Positions 52,377 to 61,754 are shown, counted from the stretch's first letter. The stretch: 64,000 nucleotides of DNA from Pseudomonas putida (GCF_002906855.1 NZ_MINI01000048.1:682001-746000); one strand, 5' to 3'. Translations and numbers: made by a program. Notes: generated by a model not told the origin, from the letters alone.

Positions 52377-52574
52377 ATGAAGATTGTCGTCAGTGCGTCG
52401 AACCGCAACCCCAACTGCCCGTGGCAGGTGAGGCTCGACCAGCATGTGGTGAGTTTCCGCAGCGAGGCAGAGGCACGTGCCTTCGTCGCCACCCTGGAAA
52501 CCCGCCTGCAGGCACCTCACCCACTCATGCTGGACGCGTGGCCTGCAAACGCCGGGTCAACAGCGCGACACTGA
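52377..52574 (+). CDS. Small hypothetical protein, 65 aa
   Basis: 65 residues, MKIVVSASNRNPNCPWQVRL..., with GGAGGT 10-15 nt before the ATG. A beta-beta-alpha arrangement (VRLDQHVVSFRSEAEARAFVATLETRL) looks like a small soluble fold. It overlaps the 3' end of the bcr gene by 50 nt, tail-to-tail. The last 15 residues lie in the overlap and may be non-conserved. Function is unknown. Confidence 0.65.
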   Translation: MKIVVSASNRNPNCPWQVRLDQHVVSFRSEAEARAFVATLETRLQAPHPLMLDAWPANAGSTARH

Positions 52575-53706
52575 CCACCAGCACCCCGCACAGGCTGATC
52601 ACCAAGGCCATGGGCACTGCACTGCCGTCATGCAGCACGCCGACCAGCGACGCCGCACCGGCCGCGACGCTGAACTGTACGCAACCCATCAGTGCCGACG
52701 CGCTGCCTGCTCGCGCGCCCTGGCCACTCATGGCGCAGGCCGACGCGTTGGGGATGATGCAACCCAGGCTGGCAATGCAGACGAACAGCGGCACCAGCAA
52801 TGGCCACAACTGTGTGGGACGCAGGACAGCCACACCCAGCAGTACCAGGCCGGCGGCCAGGTAGAGCCACACTGCCCTAACCAACAGGAATGCCGGGCCC
52901 CGCTTGGACAGCAGGCGCGCGTTGACCTGGGCAACCAGAATGAAGCCGGCCGCGTTGGTACCGAACAGCCAGCCATAGTGCTCCGCGGGTACGCCATAGA
53001 GCTTGATAAATACGAAAGGTGAACCAGCAATGTAGGCAAACATACCGGCAATAGCGATACCGCCGGTCAAGGCGTGGCCGATGAACACACGATCAGCCAA
53101 CAACCGCAGGTACTGGCGCAATGCACCAGACAGCGGCTGGCGCGGCATGTTGGCCGGCAGGCTTTCCGGCAGGCCCAGGCTCACCGCCAGCAGGCTGGCA
53201 GCGCTGAACAGGCTCAGCGCCAGGAAGATCGACTGCCACCCCGCCACGTTCACCAGCACCCCGCCCAGCATCGGTGCAAGGATCGGCGCCAGGCCCATCA
53301 CCAGCATCAACTGCGAGAACACCTTGGCCGATGCCACCGGGTCGCATTTGTCACTGACAATGGCCCGCGACAGCACCATGCCGGCGCAACCGCCCAGCGC
53401 CTGGACAAAGCGCGCCACGATCAAGGTGTCGAGGTTGGGGGCGTATGCACAGGCCAAGGAGGCCAGGGTGAACAGCGCCACACCGAACAGCAGCGGCTTG
53501 CGTCGGCCGAAGCGGTCAGCCACCGGCCCGTAGGCCAGTTGGCCGATCGACAGGCCAAGGAAATAGGCCGCCAGGGTGGCCTGTACATGTTTTTCATCGG
53601 TGGCGAACGCCTGCGCCATCGCCGGGAAGGCGGGCAGGTAGAAATCGATCGCCAAGGGCCCGAACGCACTCAATGCGCCCAGGATCAGCACCATTCGCAG
53701 GTTCAT
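52525..53706 (-). CDS. Bcr/CflA-type MFS multidrug efflux pump
   Basis: 393 residues with 12 transmembrane helices. The DHA1-type motif A is GPVADRFGRRKPLLFG, and the N-terminal GPLAIDFYLPAFPAMAQAF is typical of Bcr/CflA. Helix 5 carries the RAIVSDKCDP region after QALGGCAGMVLS. It exports drugs such as bicyclomycin-like compounds by proton antiport; the actual substrate is unknown. A run of 20-odd codons at its 3' end overlaps the 65-aa gene. Confidence 0.92.
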   Translation of the reverse strand: MNLRMVLILGALSAFGPLAIDFYLPAFPAMAQAFATDEKHVQATLAAYFLGLSIGQLAYGPVADRFGRRKPLLFGVALFTLASLACAYAPNLDTLIVARFVQALGGCAGMVLSRAIVSDKCDPVASAKVFSQLMLVMGLAPILAPMLGGVLVNVAGWQSIFLALSLFSAASLLAVSLGLPESLPANMPRQPLSGALRQYLRLLADRVFIGHALTGGIAIAGMFAYIAGSPFVFIKLYGVPAEHYGWLFGTNAAGFILVAQVNARLLSKRGPAFLLVRAVWLYLAAGLVLLGVAVLRPTQLWPLLVPLFVCIASLGCIIPNASACAMSGQGARAGSASALMGCVQFSVAAGAASLVGVLHDGSAVPMALVISLCGVLVVSVALLTRRLQATRPA

Positions 53707-53812
53707 CAGGAATCCATAGCAGGCTAAGCAAGCCGCTAAGTCTACCTGCAGTGGCCACCCTCAGCATGAAAACATTTGCAACAAAACAGGGCCGCATTGC
53801 GGCCCCTGCGGT

Positions 53813-54010
53813 TCAGGCCACTTCAGCCTGGTAGCCTTCCTCACGAATAGCCGCCAACACCTGCTCAGCAGCCAGCGAGCTTTGCACGCGCACTTTCTGG
53901 CCAGGGAGATCGACTTCCACCGTGGCCTGCGCATCCTGCTCCTGTACCGCACGAGTCACTGCTTTCACACAATGGCCACAGGTCATGCCTTGAACATTGA
54001 ACACTTGCAT
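53813..54010 (-). CDS. copZ: Copper chaperone CopZ
   Basis: 65 residues, a single heavy-metal-associated domain with Cu-binding GMTCGHC at residues 8-14. It carries Cu(I) in the cytoplasm, delivering it to CopA or buffering it. AAGGAGG stands 9 nt before the ATG. A CueR-type promoter lies directly upstream, so copper induction is expected. Confidence 0.95.
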   Translation of the reverse strand: MQVFNVQGMTCGHCVKAVTRAVQEQDAQATVEVDLPGQKVRVQSSLAAEQVLAAIREEGYQAEVA

Positions 54011-54038
54011 GGGTACTGCCTCCTTCAGGGTTTTACGC

Positions 54039-54069
54039 AGTTTCAAGCTTGCCATCGGGGCAAGGTCAA
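54039..54069 (-). promoter_or_regulatory. CueR-type promoter/operator of copZ
   Basis: The minus strand has TTGACC (54069-54064), a 19-bp spacer containing the dyad CCTTGCC...GGCAAG, and GAAACT (54044-54039). The elongated 19-bp spacer with a dyad is the hallmark of MerR-family activation. Confidence 0.82.
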
Positions 54070-54156
54070 GTTCTGCATGAAACGGCCGGGCTGGAAATCC
54101 GCGCAGACCTCGGCCAAGCTGCGCCTTTGACGATTTGTGCAAGCAGGAGATTCTTC

Positions 54157-54543
54157 ATGTTCAGGACAGCAGTGGGTGTTGTCGGGCTGTTGGCCGCGCT
54201 GGCCGCAGTGCCACCGGCCAGCGCCGAGGGCAACTCGGACTACAGCGTACTGATCATTTCCCGGGAACGCCTGGAAGTGGCCACCAGTTGCGAAATCGGC
54301 GTATACCTCAACGATCAGCTCTCCGGCCGCGTCTTCCAGGAACAGTCCACGTCCTTCAACCTGCCGCCCGGCCCGATCGACGTACGCCTGCGCCTGCTGC
54401 CCGGGCAGATGCCCGGCTGTGCCCCCGGCATCGAGGACCAGCGCAGCACGCGCCTCAACCTGCAAGCGGGCCAGATCACCAAGTACCGCATCGCCATGGG
54501 CCACAATGGCCTTGAATTGAAGCGAGCCGGCCTGGGCTATTGA
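54157..54543 (+). CDS. Exported hypothetical protein in the copper locus, 128 aa
   Basis: 128 residues with a Sec signal peptide (MFRTAVGVVGLLAALAAVPPASA, cleavage after about residue 23). The mature part is beta-rich with two Cys (ATSCEIGVYLND and MPGCAPGIED), likely a disulfide in the periplasm. No metal motif is evident. AGGAG stands 7-11 nt upstream. It lies between the copZ and copA promoters, and its stop codon is inside the -35 of the copA promoter. A copper-related role is suggested only by position. Confidence 0.8.
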   Translation: MFRTAVGVVGLLAALAAVPPASAEGNSDYSVLIISRERLEVATSCEIGVYLNDQLSGRVFQEQSTSFNLPPGPIDVRLRLLPGQMPGCAPGIEDQRSTRLNLQAGQITKYRIAMGHNGLELKRAGLGY

Positions 54544-54570
54544 CCTTCCCTGCGTGGCAAGGTTGATGCT
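54540..54570 (+). promoter_or_regulatory. CueR-type promoter/operator of copA-cueR
   Basis: TTGACC at 54540-54545, 19-bp spacer with the dyad CCTTCCC...TGGCAAGG, and GATGCT at 54565-54570. It lies 31 nt before the copA ATG. It is the same architecture as the copZ promoter. The -35 overlaps the TGA of the preceding gene. Confidence 0.82.
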
Positions 54571-54600
54571 GATGCTCAAGCCCTGCCAAGGAGGAGCGTC

Positions 54601-57000
54601 ATGCCCGCATCTACCACTTTCGATCTGCCGATTTCCGGCATGACCTGCGCCAGCTGTGCAGGCCGTGTCGAGCGCGCCCTGCGTAAAGTCAGCGGCGCTG
54701 ATCAAGTCAGCGTCAACCTCGCCACCGAACAGGCCAGGGTCCAGGCCCCGGCCGACAGCCTGCCAGCCCTGGTTGAAGCCGTGCGCGGCGCCGGCTATGG
54801 CGTGCCGACCCGGACCGTGGAGCTGCAGATTGGCGGCATGACCTGCGCCAGCTGCGTCGGCCGCGTCGAGCGCGCTCTTGGCAAACTACCGGGGGTTGAG
54901 CAGGTCAGCGTCAACCTGGCCAGTGAACGTGCCCACCTTGAAGTGCTGCAGGCGCTCGATGACCAGCAACTGATTGCCACTGTCGAAAAAGCCGGCTACA
55001 GCGCCAGCCTGCCGCAAACGGCCAAGGATGATCAGCCGGATGCACAACGGCGCCTGCGCAATGAGCGCTTGGCCGTCGCTGCCGCGCTGCTGCTGGCCCT
55101 GCCCTTGGTGCTACCGATGCTGGTACAGCCGTTCGGCCTGCACTGGATGCTGCCCGCCTGGGCGCAGTTCGTGCTGGCCACCCCGGTGCAATTCATTCTG
55201 GGTGCGCGCTTCTATAAAGCCGCCTACAAAGCCGTGCGGGCCGGTGCCGGCAACATGGACCTGCTGGTCGCCCTGGGCACCAGCGCGGGTTATGGCCTGA
55301 GCCTGTACCAGTGGGCCAAGGCCCCAGCCGGAATGCCCCCCCACCTTTACTTCGAGGCTTCAGCAGTGGTCATCGCCCTGGTCTTGCTGGGCAAATACCT
55401 CGAAAGCCGGGCCAAGCGCCAGACCGCCAGCGCTATCCGCGCACTCGAAGCCCTGCGCCCGGAGCGTGCCGTGCGCGTCATCGGCGGCCGCGAAGAAGAC
55501 GTGGCGATTGCCCAACTGCGCCTCGGCGACCTGGTACTGGTCAAGCCCGGCGAGCGCTTCCCGGTCGACGGCGCGGTAGAAGAAGGCAGCAGCCATGCTG
55601 ACGAAGCACTGATCAGCGGCGAAAGCCTGCCGGTCCCCAAGCAACCCGGTGACAACGTCACCGGCGGTGCCATCAACGGCGAAGGCCGGCTGCTGGTGCG
55701 TACCCAGGCGCTGGGTACGGAGACCGTGCTGGCCCGTATCATCCGCCTGGTAGAGGATGCGCAAGCGGCCAAGGCACCGATCCAGAAACTGGTCGATCGC
55801 GTCAGCCAGGTATTCGTACCCACCGTGCTGGTGCTGGCACTGTTAACCTTGATTGGCTGGTGGCTGGCCGGTGCGCCGCTGGAGACTGCGCTGATCAACG
55901 CGGTCGCCGTGCTGGTCATCGCCTGCCCCTGCGCCCTGGGCCTGGCCACACCTGCAGCGATCATGGCCGGCACTGGCGTCGCCGCCCGCCACGGCATCCT
56001 GATCAAGGACGCCGAAGCGCTGGAGCGCGCCCATGCGGTCAACCGCGTGGTGTTCGATAAAACCGGCACCCTCACTTCCGGTAGCCCGCGCGTAGTCCAC
56101 AGCCAGGCACTGGACGGCGACGGCGCCGACCTGCATCGTCTTGCCGGTGCCTTGCAGCGCGGCAGCGAACACCCACTGGCCAAGGCGGTGCTGGATGCCT
56201 GTGCCGAGCAAGGCCTGGAGATACCCGCCGTGACTGACAGCCAGTCACTCACTGGCCGCGGCATTGCAGGGCGCGTGGAAGGCCGCGAGCTGGCGTTGGG
56301 CAACCGCCGTCTGCTCGACGAAAGCAATCTGCAACCCGGCGAGCTGGCCGCCAAGGCTCAAGCCTGGGAGGCCGAAGGCCGCACCCTGTCGTGGCTGATC
56401 GAACGGGGTGCAACGCCTCGCGTGCTCGGCCTGTTCGCCTTCGGCGACAGCCTCAAGCCGGGCGCCGAGCAGGCCATCGCCGCCCTGCACGCCCGCCACA
56501 TCAGCAGCCACCTGCTGACCGGTGACAACCGCGGCAGCGCCAAGGTGGTGGCCGATGCCCTCGGCATCGACGACGTGCACGCCGAAGTGCTGCCGGCCGA
56601 CAAGGCCGCCACCGTGGCCGCCTTGAAAAAGGACGGTGTGGTGGCGATGGTCGGCGACGGCATCAACGACGCCCCGGCCCTGGCCGCTGCCGACATCGGC
56701 ATCGCCATGGGCGGTGGCACCGATGTGGCCATGCAGGCTGCCGGCATCACCCTGATGCGCGGCGACCCACGCCTGGTACCCGCCGCGCTGGAAATCAGCC
56801 GCAAGACCTATGCAAAAATTCGTCAGAACCTGTTCTGGGCCTTCATCTATAACCTGATCGGCATTCCCCTGGCCGCACTGGGCTATCTCAACCCGGTATT
56901 GGCTGGCGCCGCCATGGCGCTATCCAGCGTCAGCGTGGTCAGCAATGCCCTATGGTTGAAGACCTGGAAACCCACCAGTACCTCGCAGGAGGCCCGATGA
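54601..57000 (+). CDS. copA: Cu(I)-exporting P1B-type ATPase CopA
   Basis: 799 residues. Two N-terminal heavy-metal-associated domains each have GMTCASC (residues about 14-20 and 79-85), followed by eight transmembrane helices. The transmembrane CPC (IACPCALGLATP, Cys about 442/444), the phosphorylation motif DKTGTLTSG (Asp486), SEHPLAKAV (HP locus) and GDGINDAPALAAADIG are all intact. It pumps Cu(I) to the periplasm. The stop overlaps the cueR start (ATGA). Two CxxC N-domains and CPC support Cu(I) over Cd/Zn. Confidence 0.96.
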   Translation: MPASTTFDLPISGMTCASCAGRVERALRKVSGADQVSVNLATEQARVQAPADSLPALVEAVRGAGYGVPTRTVELQIGGMTCASCVGRVERALGKLPGVEQVSVNLASERAHLEVLQALDDQQLIATVEKAGYSASLPQTAKDDQPDAQRRLRNERLAVAAALLLALPLVLPMLVQPFGLHWMLPAWAQFVLATPVQFILGARFYKAAYKAVRAGAGNMDLLVALGTSAGYGLSLYQWAKAPAGMPPHLYFEASAVVIALVLLGKYLESRAKRQTASAIRALEALRPERAVRVIGGREEDVAIAQLRLGDLVLVKPGERFPVDGAVEEGSSHADEALISGESLPVPKQPGDNVTGGAINGEGRLLVRTQALGTETVLARIIRLVEDAQAAKAPIQKLVDRVSQVFVPTVLVLALLTLIGWWLAGAPLETALINAVAVLVIACPCALGLATPAAIMAGTGVAARHGILIKDAEALERAHAVNRVVFDKTGTLTSGSPRVVHSQALDGDGADLHRLAGALQRGSEHPLAKAVLDACAEQGLEIPAVTDSQSLTGRGIAGRVEGRELALGNRRLLDESNLQPGELAAKAQAWEAEGRTLSWLIERGATPRVLGLFAFGDSLKPGAEQAIAALHARHISSHLLTGDNRGSAKVVADALGIDDVHAEVLPADKAATVAALKKDGVVAMVGDGINDAPALAAADIGIAMGGGTDVAMQAAGITLMRGDPRLVPAALEISRKTYAKIRQNLFWAFIYNLIGIPLAALGYLNPVLAGAAMALSSVSVVSNALWLKTWKPTSTSQEAR

Positions 57001-57401
57001 ACATTGGCCAGGCCGCCCGCCGCAGCGGGCTCAGCACCAAGATGATCCGCTATTACGAATCCATCGGCCTGCTCAAGCCGGCCACCCGCAGCGACAGCGG
57101 CTACCGCTTGTACCAGGCCGAGGACTTGCACAGCCTGGCCTTTATCAAGCGCTCCCGTGACCTCGGGTTTTCCCTGGAAGAAGTGGGCAAGCTGCTGACG
57201 CTGTGGCAGGACCGCGGGCGTGCCAGCGCCGACGTCAAGGCCCTGGCCATGCAGCATATCGATGAGCTGAATCGGCGTATCGAGGAACTGGTGAGCCTGC
57301 GTGACACCCTGGGTGATCTGGTTGCCCACTGCCAAGGGGATGACCGCCCGGATTGCCCGATCCTGAAAGACCTGGCCAATGGCGCAGGGTGCTGCAATTG
57401 A
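56997..57401 (+). CDS. cueR: Copper-responsive MerR-family regulator CueR
   Basis: 134 residues. The MerR HTH reads MNIGQAARRSGLSTKMIRYYESIGLL, followed by a dimerisation helix and a metal loop C-QGDDRPD-C (two Cys 8 apart, as in the Cu(I) site of CueR). The C-terminal CC is an extra feature common in this group. It activates the copA-cueR and copZ promoters seen here. The start at 56997 overlaps the copA stop; an earlier ATG inside copA is rejected. Confidence 0.94.
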   Translation: MNIGQAARRSGLSTKMIRYYESIGLLKPATRSDSGYRLYQAEDLHSLAFIKRSRDLGFSLEEVGKLLTLWQDRGRASADVKALAMQHIDELNRRIEELVSLRDTLGDLVAHCQGDDRPDCPILKDLANGAGCCN

Positions 57402-57590
57402 GGGAGTGTGGCGTGCTGTCATCAGCACGCCACAGCACTTTGGTATGCCATATTAGCCAAAAGCCGACCGGATAGTCGCCAAATGCGACTTCACCCAATA
57501 AATACGGACACTTTCGCTAAAAAATCCCCGGACGCTGCCGATGTAGTTGATGCCTGCCTCGCGTGCAAAAAATAAATTCCGGGAGCGTCG

Positions 57591-59534
57591 ATGAACATCA
57601 AACAGAAACTGACCTGGGCGTTCGCGATCATCGCGGGCTTGCCCATCGTCCTCGTGGCCACCTTGGTGGTGATCAACCTGCGCGGTGAAGCCCGCGACGG
57701 CTTCCTCGACAGCAGCAGCCGAGAGATCCGCCAGGTCAGCAACGCGATGAACATCTTCTTCCAGGGTATCGACCAGAACGTCGCCTACCTGGCGTCGCAA
57801 CCGATGGTGGCGGCCACCGGCAACAACCTGAACAAGTTCATGAGCGCCACCCCATCCTACGAGCTGGGCGATCAGGACAAGCAACTGCTGGAATTCTTCA
57901 CCCGCCTGGCAGACTCCCACCCAGGCTATGCCTACGTTGCCTACGGCGTGAATGATGGCGGCTACGTTGGCTGGCCGGCCGGGCAGAAGTTCGTCAACTA
58001 TGACCCGCGCCCACGCCCTTGGTACCAGCTGGCCATGGCCAACCCTGGCAAGACCGTGCGCACCGGCGCCTATTACTGGGCCGCCGACGATGCCGTGCTG
58101 ATCAGCACCGTGCGCGCCGTGGCCAACCAGCTCGGCAACCCCGGTGGCGTGGTCAACATCGACGTGTCGCTCAAGGGCCTGACCGAGATCGTCAAGCAGA
58201 TCAAACTGGGCGAAAGCGGCTACCTGATGCTGGTGGAAAACAACGGCAACGTGATGGTCGACCCACGCGACGCCAGCCACAACTTCAAGCAGTTGGCCAG
58301 CTTCGGCGACGGTTACGCCGAACTGGCCAAGGCCGGCAAGGGCCTGGTCGAAGTCGAGATCAACGGCGAACGCTACATGGCCAACGTCTACCCCGACGAA
58401 AAACTCGGTTGGACCTTCATCGGCCTCATTCAGCAAGGCGAAGTGATGCAGACCACCACCCGCCTGACCTGGCTCATCGGCGCCATCGCGCTGGTGCTGG
58501 CCGCCCTGTTCGCCGTGGTCGGCACCGCATTCGCCAAACTCATTGTGCGCCCTATCAACAGCGTCACCAGCGGCCTGGAAGACATTGCCCAGGGCGAAGG
58601 CGACCTGACCCGCAACCTGGACGTGCGCGGGCGCGACGAAACCGCGCAACTGGCCAACTGGTTCAACCAGTTCCTGGGCGCCATCCGCAGCCTGATCCAG
58701 CATATAGGCTCGGCCGCCAGCAAGATCCTCAGCACCTCCAGCAGCTCCACCCGGGTCTCCAGCGACATGGCCGAGGCGGCCGGGCGCCAGCGTGAAGCGG
58801 TGGACATGGTCTCCACCGCGTTTCACGAAATGGTCGCCACCGCCAACGAAGTGGCCCGTTCCTGCAGCCAGGCCGCGCAATCGGCCGACAGCGGCCAGCA
58901 GCAGGCCCGCGAAGGCCAGCAGCAGATCGACGCAGCAGTCAGCAGCGTCGACCGCCTGAGCCAGGAGATCGAGCAGTCGGCCCAGTCGATCCAGCAACTG
59001 GAGCGCGACAGCAACGCCATCCAGTCGATCCTCGGCACCATCCGCTCGATTGCCGAGCAGACGAACCTGCTGGCACTCAACGCAGCGATCGAAGCGGCCC
59101 GGGCCGGGGAGCAGGGCCGTGGCTTTGCCGTGGTGGCCGACGAGGTACGGGCACTGGCCAAGCGCACGGCCGACTCCACGGCCGAAATCGATGGCTTGCT
59201 GGGCAACCTTGCCAGCCGCACCGCCGAAGTGGCCGAGCAGATGCATGCCAGCCTTGAAGTGTCGCAGCAGTCGGTCAGCCGCATTGGCCTGGCCCGCGAC
59301 AGTTTCGGGCAGATTCGCGAGTCGGTGGACATCATCCGCGACATGAACACGCAGATCGCCACGGCGGCGGAAGAGCAGCACCAGGTGGCCGAGGACATCA
59401 ACCGCCATATCAGCCAGATCCATGGCGATGCGCAGTTGGTGGCGGAACTGGCCCAGGCGGCGCGCCAGGACTCCGAGAGCCTGGCGGGGCTGTCCAATGA
59501 ACTGGACTCGCTGGTGCGTCGCTTCCGCACTTGA
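57591..59534 (+). CDS. Methyl-accepting chemotaxis protein, dCache sensor
   Basis: 647 residues. TM1 lies at about 9-31, followed by a dCache_1 periplasmic domain (about 35-280), TM2 near 285-310, a HAMP, and a signalling domain with the conserved hairpin tip (IRSIAEQTNLLALNAAIEAARAGEQGRGFAVVADEVRALA). The ligand pocket contains NYDPRPRPWYQLA and VNIDVSL, close to the amino-acid-binding pattern of PctA-type receptors, but the Asp two residues after WY is Leu. It is monocistronic and located far from che genes. Confidence 0.93.
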   Translation: MNIKQKLTWAFAIIAGLPIVLVATLVVINLRGEARDGFLDSSSREIRQVSNAMNIFFQGIDQNVAYLASQPMVAATGNNLNKFMSATPSYELGDQDKQLLEFFTRLADSHPGYAYVAYGVNDGGYVGWPAGQKFVNYDPRPRPWYQLAMANPGKTVRTGAYYWAADDAVLISTVRAVANQLGNPGGVVNIDVSLKGLTEIVKQIKLGESGYLMLVENNGNVMVDPRDASHNFKQLASFGDGYAELAKAGKGLVEVEINGERYMANVYPDEKLGWTFIGLIQQGEVMQTTTRLTWLIGAIALVLAALFAVVGTAFAKLIVRPINSVTSGLEDIAQGEGDLTRNLDVRGRDETAQLANWFNQFLGAIRSLIQHIGSAASKILSTSSSSTRVSSDMAEAAGRQREAVDMVSTAFHEMVATANEVARSCSQAAQSADSGQQQAREGQQQIDAAVSSVDRLSQEIEQSAQSIQQLERDSNAIQSILGTIRSIAEQTNLLALNAAIEAARAGEQGRGFAVVADEVRALAKRTADSTAEIDGLLGNLASRTAEVAEQMHASLEVSQQSVSRIGLARDSFGQIRESVDIIRDMNTQIATAAEEQHQVAEDINRHISQIHGDAQLVAELAQAARQDSESLAGLSNELDSLVRRFRT

Positions 59535-59540
59535 GTCCTC

Positions 59541-59632
59541 CTGTAGAGGCCTCTTTGCGGGGCAAGCCAGCTCTTACAGGATTGACACCATCCCTGTAGG
59601 AGCGGGCTTGCCCCGCGAAGAGGCCGGAACAG
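59541..59632. repeat. Pair of inverted REP elements
   Basis: CTGTAGAGGCCTCTTTGCGG... (59541-59579) and CTGTAGGAGCGGGCTTGCCCCGC... (59594-59627) face opposite ways between the convergent chemoreceptor and AraC genes. Confidence 0.88.
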
Positions 59633-59638
59633 GCAACA

Positions 59639-60418
59639 TCAAAGTTTCAGTTCACCCGGAGTCGCCCCGAACAACTGCTTGAAGGCCGCGATGTAAGCCG
59701 AAGTCGAATCATACCCACAGCCCAGCGCCGCCTCGGTCACACTCTCCCCCGCCTCCAGCAACGTCAGCGACGACAGCAGCCGCATCCGCTGGCGCCAGTT
59801 ACGAAAACTCAACCCGGTCTCGCGCTGGAACAGCCGCATCAAGGTCTTTTCCGAGCACCCCAACTGCACCGCCCACTGCTGCAACGTCTGCACCTGATCC
59901 GGCGCGGCGATCAGCCCATTGCACAGTGCCAACAACCCCGGATGGCGTGGTAGCGGCAGGGAAAACGCCACCTCGGGCAAGGTGCGCAACTGATCGAGCA
60001 GAACAGCCACCAGGCGGCCTTCGACACTGTCACCCTCGGCGTAATCAGCCGGGAACAGGCAGAACTGCTTGATCAGCTCCCGCGCCAGCGTTGTCACCTC
60101 CAGCACCCGGCATTGCGCCGACGCCCACGGGCAGGCATCACGGCGGATATACAGGCTGCGCATTTCGGCCTGCCCGGAGGTGACCACTTCATGTTCGGCA
60201 CCGGCCGGTATCCACACGCCCCACTGCGGCGGGGCGAAGTAGCTGCCATCGTCGGTATACACCCCCAATACACCACTGATGGCGTAAGAGAACTGCACCC
60301 AATCGTGGCTATGGCGAGTGGTCCAGGAGCCGGCGCCGAGACTTTCGGCGCGGGCATACAAGGGCCTGGGCAACTGGTCCAGGGCAGGAATGGCACGGGG
60401 ATGTCCGATTGTCTGCAT
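59639..60418 (-). CDS. AraC-family regulator with cupin domain
   Basis: 259 residues. An N-terminal cupin-like sensor (HSHDWVQFSYAISGVLGVYTDDGSYFAPPQWGVWIPAGAEHEV) is followed by a C-terminal double HTH (WAVQLGCSEKTLMRLFQRETGLSFRNWRQRMRLL and VTEAALGCGYDSTSAYIAAFKQLFGATPGELK). It is 58 nt downstream of the thiolase gene on the same strand. Its targets are unknown; the thiolase/FabG/MaoC module is a candidate. Confidence 0.9.
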   Translation of the reverse strand: MQTIGHPRAIPALDQLPRPLYARAESLGAGSWTTRHSHDWVQFSYAISGVLGVYTDDGSYFAPPQWGVWIPAGAEHEVVTSGQAEMRSLYIRRDACPWASAQCRVLEVTTLARELIKQFCLFPADYAEGDSVEGRLVAVLLDQLRTLPEVAFSLPLPRHPGLLALCNGLIAAPDQVQTLQQWAVQLGCSEKTLMRLFQRETGLSFRNWRQRMRLLSSLTLLEAGESVTEAALGCGYDSTSAYIAAFKQLFGATPGELKL

Positions 60419-60476
60419 AGCGAATTCTTGTAGTTCTGAGCAGACAAGCCTAACAGAGATCTCTACCGCCCTTGGT

Positions 60477-61754
60477 TCAGCGCTCGACGATCACCGTGAC
60501 CCCTTGCCCACCCGCTGCGCAGATGGATATCAGGCCACGCCCTTTTCCGGCCTTGGCCAGCAATTTCGCCAAATTGGCCAGGATCCGCCCGCCGGTAGCC
60601 GCGAACGGGTGGCCCGCTGCCAGCGAACTGCCCTTGACGTTGAGCTTGCTGCGGTCGATGGCCCCAAGCGGTGCATCCAGCCCCAGCCGTTCACGGCAAT
60701 ACTCGGCATCCTCCCAGGCCTTGAGAGTGCACAACACCTGCGCGGCAAAGGCTTCGTGGATTTCGTAGTAATCAAAGTCCTGCAAGGTCAGGCCATTACG
60801 CGCCAACAGGCGCGGCACTGCGTACACCGGCGCCATCAGCAGCCCTTCGCGCCCGGTGACGAAATCCACGGCGGCGGTTTCGCCATCGACCAGGTAGGCC
60901 AGCACCGGCAGCCCCTGCTGCTGTGCCCATTGCTCGCTGCCAAGCAGTACCATGGAGGCGCCATCGGTGAGCGGCGTGGAATTGCCTGCCGTCAACGTGC
61001 CCAGGCCACTGCGATCGAATGACGGCTTGAGCCCGGCCAGTTGCTCCAGGGTCAGGTCCGTGCGCAGGTTGTTGTCACGGGTGAGGCCGAGGAAGGGCGT
61101 CAGCAGGTCATTCTGCCAGCCTTCGCTGTACGAGGCCGCCAGCTTCTGATGGCTGTGCAGCGTCAACGCGTCCTGCTCGGAGCGGCCAATCGCCCAGGTT
61201 TGCGCCATGCGTTCACAATGCTCACCCATCGACAGCCCGGTTCGGGGCTCGCCATTGCGCGGCAGTTCGGGTTTCAGGTGGCCTGGGCGCAGCTGCAGGA
61301 ACGGCTTGAGCCGCTCAGCCAGTGTCTTCCCGCGATTGGCCTGCAAGAGGATACGCCGTAGCCCCTCGTTGACGCCGATGGGGGCATCGGACGTGGTGTC
61401 CACGCCACCGGCGATGCCACAGTCGATCTGCCCAAGGGCAATCTTGTTGGCCACCAGCAGCGCCGCTTCCAGGCCCGTTCCGCAAGCTTGTTGGATGTCG
61501 TAGGCCGGCGTCTGCGGTGACAGGCGCGAGCCAAGCACACATTCGCGTGTCAGGCTCATGTCCCGTGAGTGCTTGAGCACCGCCCCTGCCACCACTTCGC
61601 CCAGGCGCAGCCCGTGCAGGCGATAACGCTCGATCAAGCCTTCCAGGGCTGCGGTCAGCATCGCCTGGTTGCTGGCGCTGGCGTAGGCGCCGTTGGAGCG
61701 GGCGAAGGGAATACGGTTGCCGCCCAGGATCGCGACCCGGCATGTTGAACCCAT
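60477..61754 (-). CDS. Acetyl-CoA C-acyltransferase (thiolase, FadI-like)
   Basis: 425 residues. The nucleophilic Cys is in IQQACGTGLEAALL (about 90). The catalytic His is in EIHEAFAAQV, GHPFAATGGR is present, and the C-terminal Cys region is ISICAAGGQG. It cleaves or forms beta-ketoacyl-CoA. The length (425) is nearer to FadI/long-chain thiolases than to 393-aa PhaA/AtoB. AGGAGG precedes the ATG at 61754. It is divergent from the FabG-like/MaoC genes with 118 bp between starts. Confidence 0.92.
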   Translation of the reverse strand: MGSTCRVAILGGNRIPFARSNGAYASASNQAMLTAALEGLIERYRLHGLRLGEVVAGAVLKHSRDMSLTRECVLGSRLSPQTPAYDIQQACGTGLEAALLVANKIALGQIDCGIAGGVDTTSDAPIGVNEGLRRILLQANRGKTLAERLKPFLQLRPGHLKPELPRNGEPRTGLSMGEHCERMAQTWAIGRSEQDALTLHSHQKLAASYSEGWQNDLLTPFLGLTRDNNLRTDLTLEQLAGLKPSFDRSGLGTLTAGNSTPLTDGASMVLLGSEQWAQQQGLPVLAYLVDGETAAVDFVTGREGLLMAPVYAVPRLLARNGLTLQDFDYYEIHEAFAAQVLCTLKAWEDAEYCRERLGLDAPLGAIDRSKLNVKGSSLAAGHPFAATGGRILANLAKLLAKAGKGRGLISICAAGGQGVTVIVER

